Shown: in pieces, positions 12,601 to 25,221 of the stretch
How the letters are laid out: every line of letters begins with the position of its first letter
How positions within the stretch are numbered: the first letter of the stretch is position 1
Source of the DNA: Bugula neritina
Lineage: Eukaryota > Bryozoa > Gymnolaemata > Cheilostomatida > Bugulidae
Reading direction: 5' to 3'
Assembly: GCA_964035545.1 (NCBI GenBank)
Contig: CAXIUT010000117.1
Coordinates: 1-49,878 of the forward strand
DNA length: 49,878 nt
The notes under the pieces: model-generated
Seen by the model: only the letters and a program-made list of their open reading frames with translations
Told to the model about the DNA's origin: nothing
Databases searched by the model: none
Made by a program: the position numbers and the translations under genes

Positions 12601-14159
12601 ATAATATCTTCGTCTCTGAATTGAGGTAAAGTCATATCGTTTATAATTGAACAAAGTGATAGTTTTCCACTTATTAAATGAATAAGATGCTCGTTAGATG
12701 GTGGAGTTATTCCAGCAATATGCTATTAGAGTCCATCTTCTCTCAGTAAATCCATTTAATTCGAAAAAACATAAGAATTATATAATCTTAGTAATCTTTA
12801 GTTAGCAAAATTGATACAAAATTGTTCAAAACTATTTTGATCAAAATTTTAAAAACCAAATATATCGAGAATACTAATTTGTTTGTCAGTGATAACCTCT
12901 TTCTAAGGATTTATACCTGATTGAACTCCTTTTAAAATAAAATCAAAAAGAGAACTATATAAAGATTTGCAAAGAACATCTTTGTTAGCTCTACAACCTG
13001 CTTTTCCATAAGATATAAGAGAATACTACTTGAGAAAACGTCGCTTTTAAAACAAAAATATTTTTTAGAGTTTAGAAGGCTATATTAATAGTATTTAAGC
13101 AATTTTAGACAATTATTTTGTATTTATTAAAACACAAGGTTTACTTTCATCAATTAGATGACTTTTTTAATCAAAATCAATATTACTAAGTTCCAATATA
13201 GCACTCATTAACTTCCAAATTTTATCTATATTCTTTTCAGAAAAACCTATTTCTTGAAAAGCTTTATTAATCAATTTAAAGTACTACTTATCATCAACAT
13301 GATTTGAACTATAACAGTTGCTCTGTCTCAATAATTAATATTGATTAGCATCTTTGATATTAAATTTTCCAGAAGCTGTCAAAGCGTAAAATGCATGAAA
13401 ACTACGCTAGTTAAGAGACAAATTAACGACTCTTGATTTTTCAAGAAGATAACTATGTATTTTTGAACCTATTATATGCCCATCTTATGAAAAAAATATA
13501 TTCATATATTTGCCAAAACGACTTGAATTTTAATTACGTACTGTTTTACTATTACCAAAAGCCTAAAGAACAGGATTTGCTGCAAGTATCTTTTGTTCTA
13601 TAGAATGCTCTGTCTTTGGTCCTAAAGCTGTCAGCAATTGCATACAGTATTTGGTAGATTATGTCTTCCCAGCTCCACTTTATCCAGAAATAACAATAGA
13701 TTGTCTACCACTACCCGCCTTGATCGATTAAAAGGCCTTTCCTGCAAGTTTATAAACATGAGGAGGGCTTAAAGAATTTTTACCTTCTAGTGTAATTTTT
13801 TTAGCTTTTTATAGTACTTGTTGACCAAATAAAAGATCAATATGATGATAAGGGTTAAGAGCAATAAGAGTTTAGCCAATACTAGTGAAGATTTAATCTT
13901 TTTAATATCTTCTAATGAGATTAGTTAGTACTTAAGGTTAGTTGAGTGTATCCATTTAACACATATCCTCATAGTTTTTAGAGTTAGCTACATCAAAAGA
14001 ATTTTAGACAGGAAGAGCCATCTTTACAGGCCCTCTTTCTGTATTTATCTCAAATTAAAGAGAAGTGTTAGATATAGAACGTAAAAGTCGAGCTTTCAAA
14101 AAAGGAGATTTATTATTGATATTTTTAGGAGTTTTTATCCATTGGAAAGGTTGGTTCAT
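9697..14159 (-). CDS. Myosin heavy chain with C-terminal FERM-like region
   Basis: Actin-based motor, about 1,400 residues, starting MNQPFQWIKTPKN at 14159. Motor landmarks in order: LNEPEVLTNLIRRYEKDE; P-loop ISGESGAGKTES (about 13655-13690); NPVLEAFGNSKTVR; switch I NSSRFGKY; ERSFHAFY; switch II ISILDIFGFENFD (about 12850); FEQFCINFANERLL; converter HFIRCIKPNEVKKPG and QIRYLGVLQTI. After a charged neck/coiled region (about 11700-11880) the tail has FERM-like sequence: FAQLYFDYYMGRILIDETSY and NTVWDMITYWELTKQKYL. Several invariant Glu positions here are TAA or TAG and fix the genetic code. Ciliate myosins with FERM tails are known. Stop is TGA at 9697-9699; no obvious intron was needed in the parts read. 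Confidence 0.93.
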
Positions 14160-14264
14160 TATAACTAACTATAGTTATTATTATTAATTAGAAATTAGAT
14201 TTATGATCTTATTTTAATCAAAATTATATCATACATTTCAATTATATAATCAAATCTAATATCA

Positions 14265-14864
14265 TCAAGACTCACTTTGATAACTTTGACTTAAACTCAG
14301 TGCCTGCATTAACTCTTCTTTATCTTGTTGACTGAATTCTATATTACCAATAGCTTTCTACTCTAAAGTAACTAATCGAGTCATGATTATCTATTTTAGA
14401 TCATCAGCTCTTTTCTTTTGAGCTTAACATTCTTCTTTTAAAGCTTATATTTATATTTTTTGCCCAAGACAGGTATCTTTATATCTTCTGTTGGTTGTTT
14501 TCAGCCTTTGAATTTAATGTAGTAAAAGATCATTTTGCTTTTTGAGATTATCGTTTTCATTTTTAAGAATACGTTCGATTGCATCATAGTTACTTCTCGC
14601 AGTTTAACTGATATTAGAGAGTTAGTGATCGTTGTTGTATATTTCTTGTGCTGTTTTTTGAGAGATTCTTGAAGGTTGTGATTTTTTATGAGTACTAATA
14701 GATCGAACACTAAAATCTTTATCAAATTTATGAGGTTTATGACTAGGAGAAACAACTCGAAGATAATTAGAATGATTCTAGGTAATGAATTGATTTTAGT
14801 TTTCAAAAGAAAGAGGTTTTGATATGTTTAACGCTGATTGATTGAGTTGATATTAATTGTTCAT
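14265..14864 (-). CDS. Coiled-coil protein, about 199 aa
   Basis: Starts MNNEYQLNQSALNISKPLSF at 14864. The N-terminal half is low-complexity and Ser/basic-rich (SVRSISTHKKSQPSRISQ). From about residue 85 it becomes a heptad-patterned helix: YDAIERILKNENDNLKKQND, then EIEALKEECEAQKKRADDLK. Family not recognised. It is a single uninterrupted frame ending at TGA 14265-14267, about 100 bp from the myosin start and on the same strand; nothing ties the two functionally. Confidence 0.75.
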
Positions 14865-15135
14865 TGTAATAATTATAAAACTAGTAGAACAATATCAGTT
14901 ATGAGTAAAAAAAATGGATTGATTATTATTCTATTGCTAAAAGAAAAGAAATTTTACTTTTTATGTTTTTTACTCAATTTTAAGTGAAATATTTTACTAA
15001 AAAATATTAATTTTAATAATTTATCTTTTTGCTTTTAAAATTTTATAAAATTTATTTTAGATAATTTTATTTATGAAATCTAAATTATTTCATAAAAAAT
15101 CACTGTGTTTTTTATTGTTTTTGTAATTAATAATT

Positions 15136-16335
15136 ATGAGATTATTTATATCGACAAAATTGGGACTATATCTCTGTCTTATACTGATTACAATCATGGT
15201 AAAATAGTCATTATCGAAAGAAACTTTGAACAAAAGATGTAATTTACATTCTTCTTTTTTAAAACAAATTTAAAATGATCTTTATCCTTTCCGATAAGGA
15301 ATCACTCAATAGATGCTAAGTAAAGCATTAGCTAAGGATAATTGTCATGTAATAATAAAAGATCATAAAGTGAAATCACCAAATTGTGAAAATAATTTTG
15401 GTTTTAGAAGATCAAAATGTGCATTAAAACAAATAGCTTTATAACTTCCAAATTTATAATTTTCTTTAAATGTAAATGACTATCCTCATCTTTTAAAAGA
15501 AGATAGATGTAAGAAAGATAGTTGTAGTTTTAAAGATCATTTATTTTGTTAAAAAAATTATACTTTTCCAAGTCACACCTATTTCAAATCTAAATATCCA
15601 TATCAATCTTAAAATCAAAAATAATTAATTCCTATATTTTCACCAGCCAAAGTCAATTAATGTCATAATGATATTCTAGTACCATCGCAAAATCACTTCT
15701 ATAGCGGAAGAATTAAAATGAGAACATAGTTGATTCCTTGGCAACTTAAAAAATAAAAAGCTTTTTGGAGAGGAGCTTTAAATAGTTTTATAAGAGATGC
15801 CACCTTCGATGATATCATAAATACTTCTCATAGAATACAATTAATGAAATTTTGTAAAAATAGAAACGACTGTGATGCAATGATAACCTAATATATTGTA
15901 CATTCTCAATAAGTTAAAGAAAAGTTAAATAGATAGTTTCCTGTAGGAAAGACCAAACACATGAAATATCAAAATTAATATAAAATATTAATAGATATAG
16001 ATGGTACTTCTTATTCAGCTCGATTCCCTTACCTTTTTCAATTAGGAGCAGCTATATTCAAAGTGCATGCTTTCACAGATATTGGAACTGTAGCAGTCTA
16101 ACCTTGGAAGCATTATGTTCCAATCAAAATGGATTTGTCAGATTTAGATGAAAAACTTCGTTGGGCAAAGTAAAACGATGGCTAGTTATAAGCCATAGCT
16201 AAAAGAGGAAGAGAATGGTCATAAAAAGTTCACAGTTTTAATACTTATGTCTGTTATATGAAAACTCTTCTCTTGAAATACCACTAGCTTGTTGAAAAAG
16301 GTAAAATTGCATCAAATAATAACAGAAATACATGA
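15136..16335 (+). CDS. CAP10 / O-glucosyltransferase-like protein
   Basis: About 399 residues without an intron. The N-terminus (KLGLYLCLILITIMV) is a signal peptide or signal anchor, so the protein probably works in the ER/Golgi lumen. A cysteine-rich lumenal part follows. The C-terminal half carries the CAP10/KDELC/POGLUT-type core: PWQLKKEKAFWRGAL, YKILIDIDGTSYSARFPYLF, and VEPWKHYVPIKMDLSDLDEK followed by LRWAKEND. Members of the family transfer glucose, xylose or related sugars to proteins or glycans; the acceptor here cannot be told. Confidence comes from the spacing of these blocks. Confidence 0.87.
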
Positions 16336-16519
16336 TTGAATATTAATAAATATATTGTTTTTTATTCTATTTTATCAATTATTCTTTATAATTTAATTTA
16401 TTTATTGTTATTTTGTCATTTAACCCTTTAGAAGTTAAAAAATTATTATTTGATAAAAATGATTTACTTCAAAAAGAAATTTCATTATAAACTTATTGTT
16501 TTATTAATTTAAGATCATC

Positions 16520-17146
16520 ATGTACTCATTTGAAAAGAAACCTCGCACCCAATCCACAATATTGATAAAAACTCCTCTTCCTAAAATACAATCATCTCAC
16601 TTCAACAGTTCAAAAGTCAAACTAGTTCCTAACTCATCATCAATCATCTACAAAAACAATAGCAACAACAAAAAAAGAACAATAACCTAAATTAGTCGTA
16701 GTCCAATAAGTAGATTCAAGAAAAGTCAATTAATAACAACAAATAAAACAAATCATAAACTACAGACCTAAATAGCTGATGTTCTCGATATGTTTAAATA
16801 GATAAATAAACTAAGATAAAACAATGGAGTTATTTCACTTAGATAAGAAGGGTAAAATTAATCTTTCTACTTTTAAAATAAAGAATATGTCTATAATGCT
16901 GGACTATCAAGTATGAATTAACAAATTTGTGTTCTTAAAGTTAAAATTCAATAAAAAATAGACACCATCATGAAAATAGCCAAATACTATCCAGCAGTAA
17001 AAACAATCATCACACGTCTTCTGGAATAATAGTCAGTCTAAAATATCAATCAAAATGCTAAAAAAGGTAAAATATAAGCCATGAAAGCTCAAAGACGACT
17101 TATCTAATGCAATCAACGCCAATATTGGAAAATTGGTTCTTAGTGA
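16520..17146 (+). CDS. Hypothetical basic protein, 208 aa
   Basis: Not recognised. One uninterrupted frame from MYSFEKKPRTQSTILIKTPL to TGA 17144-17146. The first 90 residues are Lys/Ser/Asn-rich and probably disordered (IYKNNSNNKKRTITEISRSP). The rest looks folded and mostly helical: IADVLDMFKEINKLRENNG, NEQICVLKVKIQEKIDTIMK, and a basic tail KAQRRLIECNQRQYWKIGSE. No membrane segment or signal peptide is visible. Confidence 0.72.
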
Positions 17147-17230
17147 TTTCATTGAACTTTAAACTATAATCTATTTTATGTAAAAGTTTAGATATATCAT
17201 ATGTAAGAATTATATAATAAACACAGCAAA

Positions 17231-18970
17231 TCAGGATAGAGGAAGATTTCCTTCAAGGCAATCACTATATTCAGAAGACTCTTACTAACTTTGAGATATT
17301 TTTATTTACGTATTATGAACAGGTACTTTTCTTTCATGTTTGTAATTAAATTTCTTTAATTTATTAATCCTATTTTTTAATATATCAATCTTAACATTAT
17401 CCACAGACACATATTTTTGAATTGATTTCAAAGCTTTATCAAAATACTACCTGCTCTTATGATATTCTCCTAACTCCTGCTTGAGCAAACCCATCAATTC
17501 AAGAGCCTATGAATACTATCGCAGATCACATCGACTATTTTGCATTAAATTGAAAGCTTTTTCACAGTGCTGATGGGTCGAACTAAGTTATCCAAGTAAA
17601 AATGACAACTTTGCTCGTTTAACATTGTATTGAATAACTGCTATTTTATCACATTACATATTTTATTTGATAATTTAGTTGATTAGGACTAATAGTTACT
17701 CAGCCTGCACATAATTTTTAAGGTTGAGATTACAATCTAAAAGACAAAAAATAACTGTCAACAAATTAGACCTATTGTTTTTATCTCCTTAGTGCCTCTT
17801 AATTTAATATGCCATCAAAAAACACTTTTCAGCCTCAACAAAATAATGAATTTCAAGATAAAGTAGTCCAAGACTAACAATACAGTTAGCATACTAATTT
17901 ACTTTCTTATTTATTTTATAAAAATTCAAAGCTTATGTAAAAGCTGTAATACCCTTATTCCAAAGACGAGTTTCATAGTAACATTTGCCTAGTTTAAAAT
18001 AAATATCTCCCATCTAAATAGCCAACATCCTGGGGCAATTATTTAAACTGATAATAGCTTGTTGATAGTTGATAGATGCCCGCTAAAACTACCGTTTTTC
18101 TTACTTGCAATGTGCCATTAATAAATTCCACTTGGTTTGAGTGCGGAGGTTGATGAAGCTATATTTTTCTTTGTAGTTATAAAGAAAATTTTCCAATTAT
18201 GAGATTTTATTCTATTCTAACATAACCATAGCTTGATTAAGATATTTTTCAATAAGAAAGCCAGCATTACTATCTTTATCAGTGTGAGAAATATCAGATT
18301 TTGAAGTTAGTGAATCATTCATTTTATTTTTAATAGAAGGCAATTCCTCTTCAATATCACTATTAGATTAATCTATTCTTATTTCAGTTTAAATAACATC
18401 TCCTTCAGATAAAGGCTCTGTCTGTGCATAGTTATTAATAGTACGATGTTTGTATTTTTTTGATTTATTCTACTTTTATTCACGATTATTTCGTTTTATT
18501 TTAACGAAAGAACTATTACTTTTCTGGTGCTTACGACTATTTGGTGAAAGCAAAGTTTGTTCTGGAATATTTATATCACTTTGAAAAATATGTTCAGTAG
18601 TAATGTTATCAGATATGCTTAAAGATTCAGCATCAGAAGGATATACCACGAATGTATTTTAACTAAAATTAACATTAGGTTTTTATTTACTATTCCGATG
18701 GAAACTATCATCACATTTACTATTTCTTTGGAAATTATCTTATCTATAACTGTTTCTAAGGATACTGCCTTTCCTTTCAGATAATGAATTTTACAACTAA
18801 AAATGATTTACTTGTAATTGATTAGATTGAAACTATTGATCCTATTCTTTCTACTGCATTATCAAAGTCACATCACAGTTTTTAAACACCTTAAATTTAG
18901 ATAAAATGTTTGAAAATATCGATTGAATGTTAGTCTTCAGGCTGTTAAACTTTATAATCTCAGTCTACAT
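17231..18970 (-). CDS. TPR-repeat protein with disordered N-terminal half
   Basis: About 580 residues, starting METEIIKFNSLKTNI at 18970. The first 300 residues are polar and Ser/Asn/Lys-rich (RKGSILRNSYREDNFQRNSK). The C-terminal part has tandem TPR helices, for example GDIYFKLGKCYYETRLWNKG, CIVSLGLLYLEIHYFVEAEK and LELMGLLKQELGEYHKSREY. TPR arrays bind partner proteins; the partner is unknown. The frame stays open upstream to about 19222, but that part is antisense to the conserved GDPD coding region, so the start at 18970 is preferred. Stop is TGA at 17231-17233. Confidence 0.75.
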
Positions 18971-19063
18971 TTCGAATAGAATTACTAATGTTATAATATC
19001 ATCAATGGTTCTTTATATCTCACTTAAATTTAAATTAATCAAACTTGTCCTCAAAACACTAAG

Positions 19064-20023
19064 ATGCAAGCTATATAAAGACCTAAAATCATCGCTCACA
19101 GAGGATACTCTAGCATCTTCCCATAAAATACACTTTAAAGTTTCGAGTACGGGCTCTACAAATGTAATCTCCTTTAATTTGATGTTCTACTATCGAAAGA
19201 TAATATACCAGTTATTTTTCATGATCGTTATCTTAGCAAAATAACCAATATATCATAGCTAGAATGCTTTTCTGATAGAAAAAGAACGACTACCTATGAT
19301 ACCTTTAACTATGAAACAAATACATAGATGCATGAAAGAAATGATTGGTGGGTATGTGATTTTACAGTTGAAGAACTTAAACAACTACAAGTTAAACAAA
19401 CTTTTAAATAAAGATCTCAATACTAAAATTTGACCTTCAGAATACCTACATTTGAATAAACTATACAGTATATTCTAAATATCAAAAAGAATAGATTAAA
19501 GTAAAATTGTTGTGGATTTCTAATCTAAATCAAAAGTTTATATGAAACTAAAGAAGATTAGATTGATACCTGTCTAATCAATAAACTGGCTGATATTCTT
19601 TAAAAATATAATCTTAACAATGAATAAAAATGCAAAGAACAAAACCTGCCTATTATCATTCAATCATTTCCCCATCATATCCTGAATATTTTCAGCAAGA
19701 CAGCCATTGATTTACCCATTATTCATCTTTTCGATAAAACATAAACAATAACTCAGTAATTTCTTGACAAAAAAAAGGTCAAAAACATGATAGGAATCGG
19801 CATAACTTAGCAACACGCTACATAGACCATCAAACAACTTTGTAATAAAAATAAATATCTAATGTTTTATTGGACTTTAAGAGACGATCAACCAAAAATC
19901 CCTTTAAAGGCCAAATCATATAGATAGGCATACCTTTATCTTTTAAAAGTAGGAATAAATGGATTTATCACTGAATTTCCTTAAAAATGTGAAGAATATA
20001 TCAATGAATTCTTCAGCAAATGA
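19064..20023 (+). CDS. Glycerophosphodiester phosphodiesterase family protein
   Basis: Cleaves glycerophosphodiesters to glycerol-3-phosphate and an alcohol in this family. 319 residues, no intron. Starts MQAIERPKIIAHRGYSSIF, and the GDPD signature is nearly complete: IAHRG, PENTLESF, LLEFDVLLSKDNIPVIFHDR (metal and acid/base residues E, D, H, D), later RIPTFEETIQYIL, CCGFLIEIKS, and the C-terminal FYWTLRDD and GINGFITEFPEKCEEYI. Both TAA codons in PENTLESF and the one before FDV are Glu in the family. Divergently arranged with the TPR gene, starts 94 bp apart. Confidence 0.92.
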
Positions 20024-20067
20024 TAAACTATTATTTATAAACTATCAAAATTTATATAAAAATAGAT

Positions 20068-22260
20068 ATGTAGGATTTAGATGACTTAGATGATGACCTA
20101 GTGTATCGTATCAGACACTTTTTAGCCAAAGATAATACATTTAGATAGCCCGAATTCGATCCAGCACCTTATTTGATTAAAGTCCTCAAATAAAAAGAAG
20201 CCAACCAAGAATTATTAGTGCAAAAACAAACTTAACTCATTGATTTATAAAACTAAGCTTAAGAATTGATATTGTAAGCAGCTTCAGACAACTCAGATTA
20301 GTTTTTTAAAATTCTTAACCTTCCCAAATAATTTGGTGTATAGTTATAAAAACTCAAACAAGGAACAGCCAAAGTCAAAAAGAAAGTTAAATAAACAAAA
20401 TCTCTACTAATAGCAACTCAAAAAGATATCTAACAAATCCATCTTAACTGTATGTTCAACAAACTCATCTATAAAAAATTAAAAGATATTTAAATAAAAC
20501 TCTAACAATATTAAACAGCATCACTAGCTTTAAAAAATCATCTCTATCTTGATTGTGCCATCAATCTTCCCATATTCAGCGGAACTAGTGTCCTATAAAA
20601 CGCATTAGTAGCTCGAACTTAAAACCTTAAATTAAGATTCTTAAGTCAAGCAATCTAGTAAGTTAGATTATTCCTCTACTTCACACCAAGACTGAGTATT
20701 CCAGTCCAACACAGTTTCATCGATATTGAAGGCAAATAATAGATCTTCAATGAATCTACACATTCAGCATTCAACAAAAGATATCTTTTGTTTAGAAAAG
20801 CTAAATGTGAAGAGTACTTATCATCAATTTGGGATTTAAAAGGTCTTGAATAGAAAGTAGGTAAAGTAGTAACAATTGATGGAATTATCAAAGGAATAAT
20901 GCGAATAGGAAAAGTTAACTAAATCACTGATTCTCTTTCCCTTGATTGTCCTAAATCAGTAGGAAACATCTACAATGTTTTGCTCTACTTCTTTGCCAAA
21001 GATATTCATAATAAAATAAAAAATACAGAAAATCCACCCTGGTTCACCTCGCCTCACATCAAAGAACATATAGTTTTCATAGAAACACTCTTCTGTATAA
21101 GCGCAGCACTTCTTCGTAAGAGTATAATTGTCAGGCATATCTGTTATGAATATCAACTAGAGTAAGTCTGCAATAGATTATCATGCTAGTCTTTTCTCTA
21201 GTTGATAAGAGATTAAATTCATAGTTTTATAGAAAAGGTTTATTTTCCTTAAGAAGGCAGTAGCAGTTAGAATAATGATGATCCTATAGTTAAACTTAGA
21301 AGTTATAGTAGTTTTGCACTATGGCCTTACTTCAAAGTTAGAGTATAAAAATGCTTTAAAATATTAGTAGAACAATTATCTAATATATAAAAAACATTCT
21401 TTGAAATATAATTACCTTCAGCTGATTCTTTCCTGAAACCTTTTAATAATTTTTACAAAAAATTCAATGAACTTTTTCACGATTCATTTTTAAAATAATT
21501 TTAATCTATATTTCCATAAGGAAGAGGATTAATTCCCTAAAATATTGATACTATTCTCTCTTCTAGACATCACCAACCAACATAAATTTAATTTTGTTTA
21601 AAATATCTCTCAGAAGATCGAAAAATCCTTCGTGAATTTGTCAATATAATATCTTTCCTCAATAGTATTAAAAATTACTTTTGCATCAACAACTACGATC
21701 CCTAGCGTCTAGAACTTTACACTACCTTTATGTTAACCTTTTTCTATTTAAAAATCAATTCTGCTGTCTTCAGAAGTTTAATTTCTCCTTCTGCTTATGA
21801 TAAAATATGTGACTCACGGATCAAAGTAGGAAAAATAAAAAATAGAGAAAAACATATTTAAGAACAATTCAATAACCTTGTGATAAATAAAGATAAAAAT
21901 AAAATATAAAAACGATTCAAAGTTATACAGGGAGATTCTATTCCTTTACGTAACGCATAACACCTAAAAATGGTTAAAAGTCAATTATAAATGTTTCTTT
22001 TCTTCCTTATCAACAACTTCCCTCCTTCAACTTCTTCTCTCACTGGCATTGAAACAACCAATCTCTAAAAAGAATTAGATAAGCATGAACCAAGTAACTA
22101 CGATGATAATCTATCTGTTAAGTTAATTAGGGTATGGTAGCAATTAATAAAACCAAATCAAATGAATAGGTAATATTTGTTGGCAGCCTGTTATAGAAGA
22201 ATGCTAGATCTTTATCTGACTTTGCAAACGAGTGTTTATCTGGAAACTGGATCTTTTTGA
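20068..22260 (+). CDS. Large helical protein, 730 aa, possible vesicle-tethering subunit
   Basis: One uninterrupted frame of 731 codons beginning MEDLDDLDDDLVYRIRHFLA. Near the N-terminus is FREPEFDPAPYLIKVL followed by predicted coiled-coil (EKLKQGTAKVKKKVKETKSL), an order seen in exocyst/COG/GARP (CATCHR) tethering subunits; that resemblance is an inference from layout, not from a decisive motif. The rest is mostly helical with few glycines, ending RMLDLYLTLQTSVYLETGSF. There is no membrane segment. It starts 44 bp after the GDPD stop on the same strand. The absence of introns over 2.2 kb is notable here. Confidence 0.7.
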
Positions 22261-22546
22261 TTTGTAAAATAAATGAGTAATTTATCAAAAATATTTATTG
22301 ATAAAGACTATTTATAGATTAATGTTATTAATAGTTACTTCAAATCCAATTAGAATTAATATTTCCTCAAAATTTATCCCCTTTGATACCAAAAGTGTTA
22401 ATTTGAAATCAAAACTCATGAGAATGCATGTTTATGCTTATTGAAAATTTAGAAAAGATCACTAGTAAGGTGATAATGATCATAGTGAAAAAGAGGTAAA
22501 TAACTTATTATTCTAGGAATCTATATGATAAATGTGGATAAACATA

Positions 22547-23203
22547 TCAGGCAGCTTTCCATCCTGTGAAGAGACCTGCAATCATTCCTGGAAGTCCTAA
22601 TATTTTATATCCAAGAGCAGCAAAAAAACCTGAAATAGCCATTTTGAATTTAAGCCTCCTTGTCTTTATTTGAATCTATTTAGCCTCGTCCAATTCCTTA
22701 TTAGCATTGTCGACATTTTCATAAGTTTACTCCAGATATTCATTAACCTTGTCAAGATCATTTCCCTGCTATTTCACCATCTCTTCCATCTCCTTCATTA
22801 CCTCTAAGTTATTGCACATTCGTTTGTAAACATCATCATACTCTTCAGGTCGAATCTTCAACTCAGAAGAACGGATCTCTTGATAAAGTACTGAATGAAC
22901 AGCCATCTTTGCTACCTAGCTTTGATCACCTTTTATTTTTTGTCTTCCTCCCCACCCTCCCAAATCCTTACTCACTGACTTATCTATTTCTTACTATATC
23001 TAAGAACATTTTTTAAGAACATCCTCAATCTGTCTTCTTCTCTTACTATTAGAAGGATGCTAATTCTGTTGCATTAACTTAGTAATATCTGCTGCCATAC
23101 TTCGTAACTCTCCGATCGTCATTTTTTTAACTATTGGAATTTATGCGTTCTTAAGCTCTCGATATTTAACACTCATCGCCTCTATTTTTCCCTATAAATT
23201 CAT
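22547..23203 (-). CDS. Syntaxin-like Qa-SNARE
   Basis: 218 residues, membrane-fusion SNARE. An N-terminal helical region (from MNLEGKIEAMSVKYRELKNA) is followed by the SNARE motif MVKEQGNDLDKVNEYLEETY, where the Gln is the ionic zero-layer residue and EQG-xx-(L/I)D matches Qa-SNAREs. The Glu before that Gln is a TAG codon. A C-terminal hydrophobic anchor follows (FKMAISGFFAALGYKILGLP and on to TGWKAA). No intron. The exact trafficking step cannot be read from the sequence. Confidence 0.8.
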
Positions 23204-23344
23204 GTTTTAGCAAGAAAAATAAATAATTATAAAAACAACTAAAATAGTTTAAACCCTTTTAATTCAAGGAAAAACTATCGAAATATCTAAGTCATAAAAT
23301 ATAATTATTTTTACCAGTAAATATGTATTTAATCATGACATTTT

Positions 23345-23653
23345 TCAAAAAGGAGCAGTATTTGCATACGTAAAATATAGAATATTATCCTCTTCTTTAT
23401 GTTATTTCCAAAAATGTCCTATTTTCTCTCGAAAAGCCGTTATCAACTTATTATTACAAAACAAATAAGTACTCTGATCTGTCCCTTTCGTTATTTTAGC
23501 AATGACTCTTGTGTGAATAGTTGCAGATATGTATGCCATTTAGTATGTTGTAGGGACAATGATATTGAGGTAGGGAGGGTTATTGATGTGACAGTGTTTA
23601 GGATGAGGTTCACATCTAACTAAAATTTGATTATGAGATTTGCTATGCTACAT
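23345..23653 (-). CDS. Atg8/GABARAP-like ubiquitin-fold protein lacking terminal Gly
   Basis: 102 residues starting MEHSKSHNQILVRCEPHPKH. The second half aligns well with Atg8/GABARAP: YLFCNNKLITAFREKIGHF corresponds to the FLFVNN region, then WKEHKEEDNILYFTYANTAP matches the EEHKDEDGFLYITYS block. The N-terminal part (PPYLNIIVPTTYEMAYISAT) fits the KYLVP region. Atg8 proteins are conjugated to lipid in autophagy through a C-terminal glycine; this frame ends ...NTAPF-stop without Gly. It could be a non-conjugatable paralogue, an Atg12-like divergent member, or the last codons may lie in an unrecognised exon. Confidence 0.68.
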
Positions 23654-23847
23654 TTTTTGTTGGGCAAATTTTGTTCTCAGTTATAGATCGGGATAAATCT
23701 ATTTAAGAGGACGAGTTTTCAGTAACTTGTCATTATCTTACATATTTGCTTTGTTATTATGAGATTTAATTATAATCATAGTTTAGAAGTAACAAAATCA
23801 AATCAACTTTGATTCAACTTATTAATATAAAAATTAGATAAGAATAG

Positions 23848-25221
23848 ATGGAAGTATCTTTGAATAAAGCAACCATTTAGTTCTGCACAATTCCTGCTTT
23901 CGGTCATGCTATTCCACTCTGCAGAATCATAGAAATTCTTAAATAAAAAAACCCTCACTTTGATATTACTCTACACTCAAGCAAATATTTTATCGATAAT
24001 TTAAAAAATAAATATCCAAACATCGACATGATTGCCATTGAAGATGGACTAACTCTGTAACAATATAGAAAATAATCAGGCTAAAAATCTCTATCCTAAT
24101 TTTTTTTCCCTCTTCACTAAAAACATTTCTAAAACAAAACAAACAAACCAGATCTCATGATCTGTGATCTCTTTTCATATCAAGCCATAAAATATGCACT
24201 AAAAAACAACATTAAATTTATTATCAATAGTGTGCTACCCTATGAACATTTAACAAATTTATTTGGATTTGCTAATCTTTAAAGAAGCTGGGGTCTTGCA
24301 GGTTTAACTATCCTTCATAACAAAACACCATCATAGTATCATCACAAGCAAATGGAACCTCTTCAGAAACTTATTCAATCTAACTATAGATTAATAATCA
24401 ATTCAGTTATTGGCATAGAAAAACCAATTATCATGCCTCCTCATCACTCGCTAACTGGCATACTATCCAATCGTTCGAATAAATTTCTTTCTCCACTAAA
24501 TTAAGATCTTATTAAATGGATTGATGGTTGGAAAAAAAAAGAAAAAAAGAAATTTTTATTTATTTCTTTTGGAACTGAACTTAGACCTCAAGAATAAATC
24601 ACTTTAAAAATCAAAAAAGCCATATAAATAATGTAGTATCCAACTATTTGGCGTCTTTAAAATGATTTTGATGGAAAAGTTTAATCATAACACATCTTTC
24701 ATCAAAAATGGCTTCCACAGTAAACTATTCTAGCATTGCCTGAAGTCAGATGCTTTTTAAGTCACTGTGGATGGGGATCAACAACTGAAGCTATTATATC
24801 TCAAACTCCTATTGTAGGAATTCCATTTTTCGGAGATCAACCCTTCAACGCTGCTTTGATTGAAGAAAAAGGAGTAGGGGTTCAACTATATAATCCTGGA
24901 AACAATCGATTTAACATTTTTAATCCATAAATTTACGTATAGGAAATAGTGAATGCAATAGTAAGGGTAATGTAAGATGATAGTTTCCTTATAAATATAA
25001 CAAAGATGAGTAAAATATCTAAAGCTTATAAAACAGATTAAATTGTGAATGATATCGTGACAAATACTTTAGATTTTGGCTATGAACATCTAATTGATAA
25101 AAATTACTAAAAAATACCAACTAGAAAATCAAACTTCACGATACTTAAAATAATAGTGATTATTGTCTTATTTTTGATTTTCAAAGGATATTTTAAAAGA
25201 TCTATCCTTTCTGATTTATGA
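23848..25221 (+). CDS. UDP-glycosyltransferase (GT1 family)
   Basis: 457 residues. N-terminal acceptor domain begins ATIEFCTIPAFGHAIPLCRI with the family's GH motif. The C-terminal domain has the sugar-nucleotide signature: FLFISFGTELRP, HIFHQKWLPQETILALPEVR, then FLSHCGWGSTTEAIISQTPI, PFFGDQPFNA. A C-terminal hydrophobic helix (LKIIVIIVLFLIFKGYF) suggests membrane anchoring, as in ER-bound UGTs. The family moves a sugar from a UDP-sugar to a small lipophilic acceptor or sterol. No intron needed. It starts 195 bp from the divergent Atg8-like gene. Confidence 0.9.

Noticed and set aside
18971-19222. N-terminal extension of the minus-strand TPR gene
   Set aside because: The frame is open, but it is the antisense of the highly conserved GDPD N-terminus (IAHRG...PENTLESF...FHDR).
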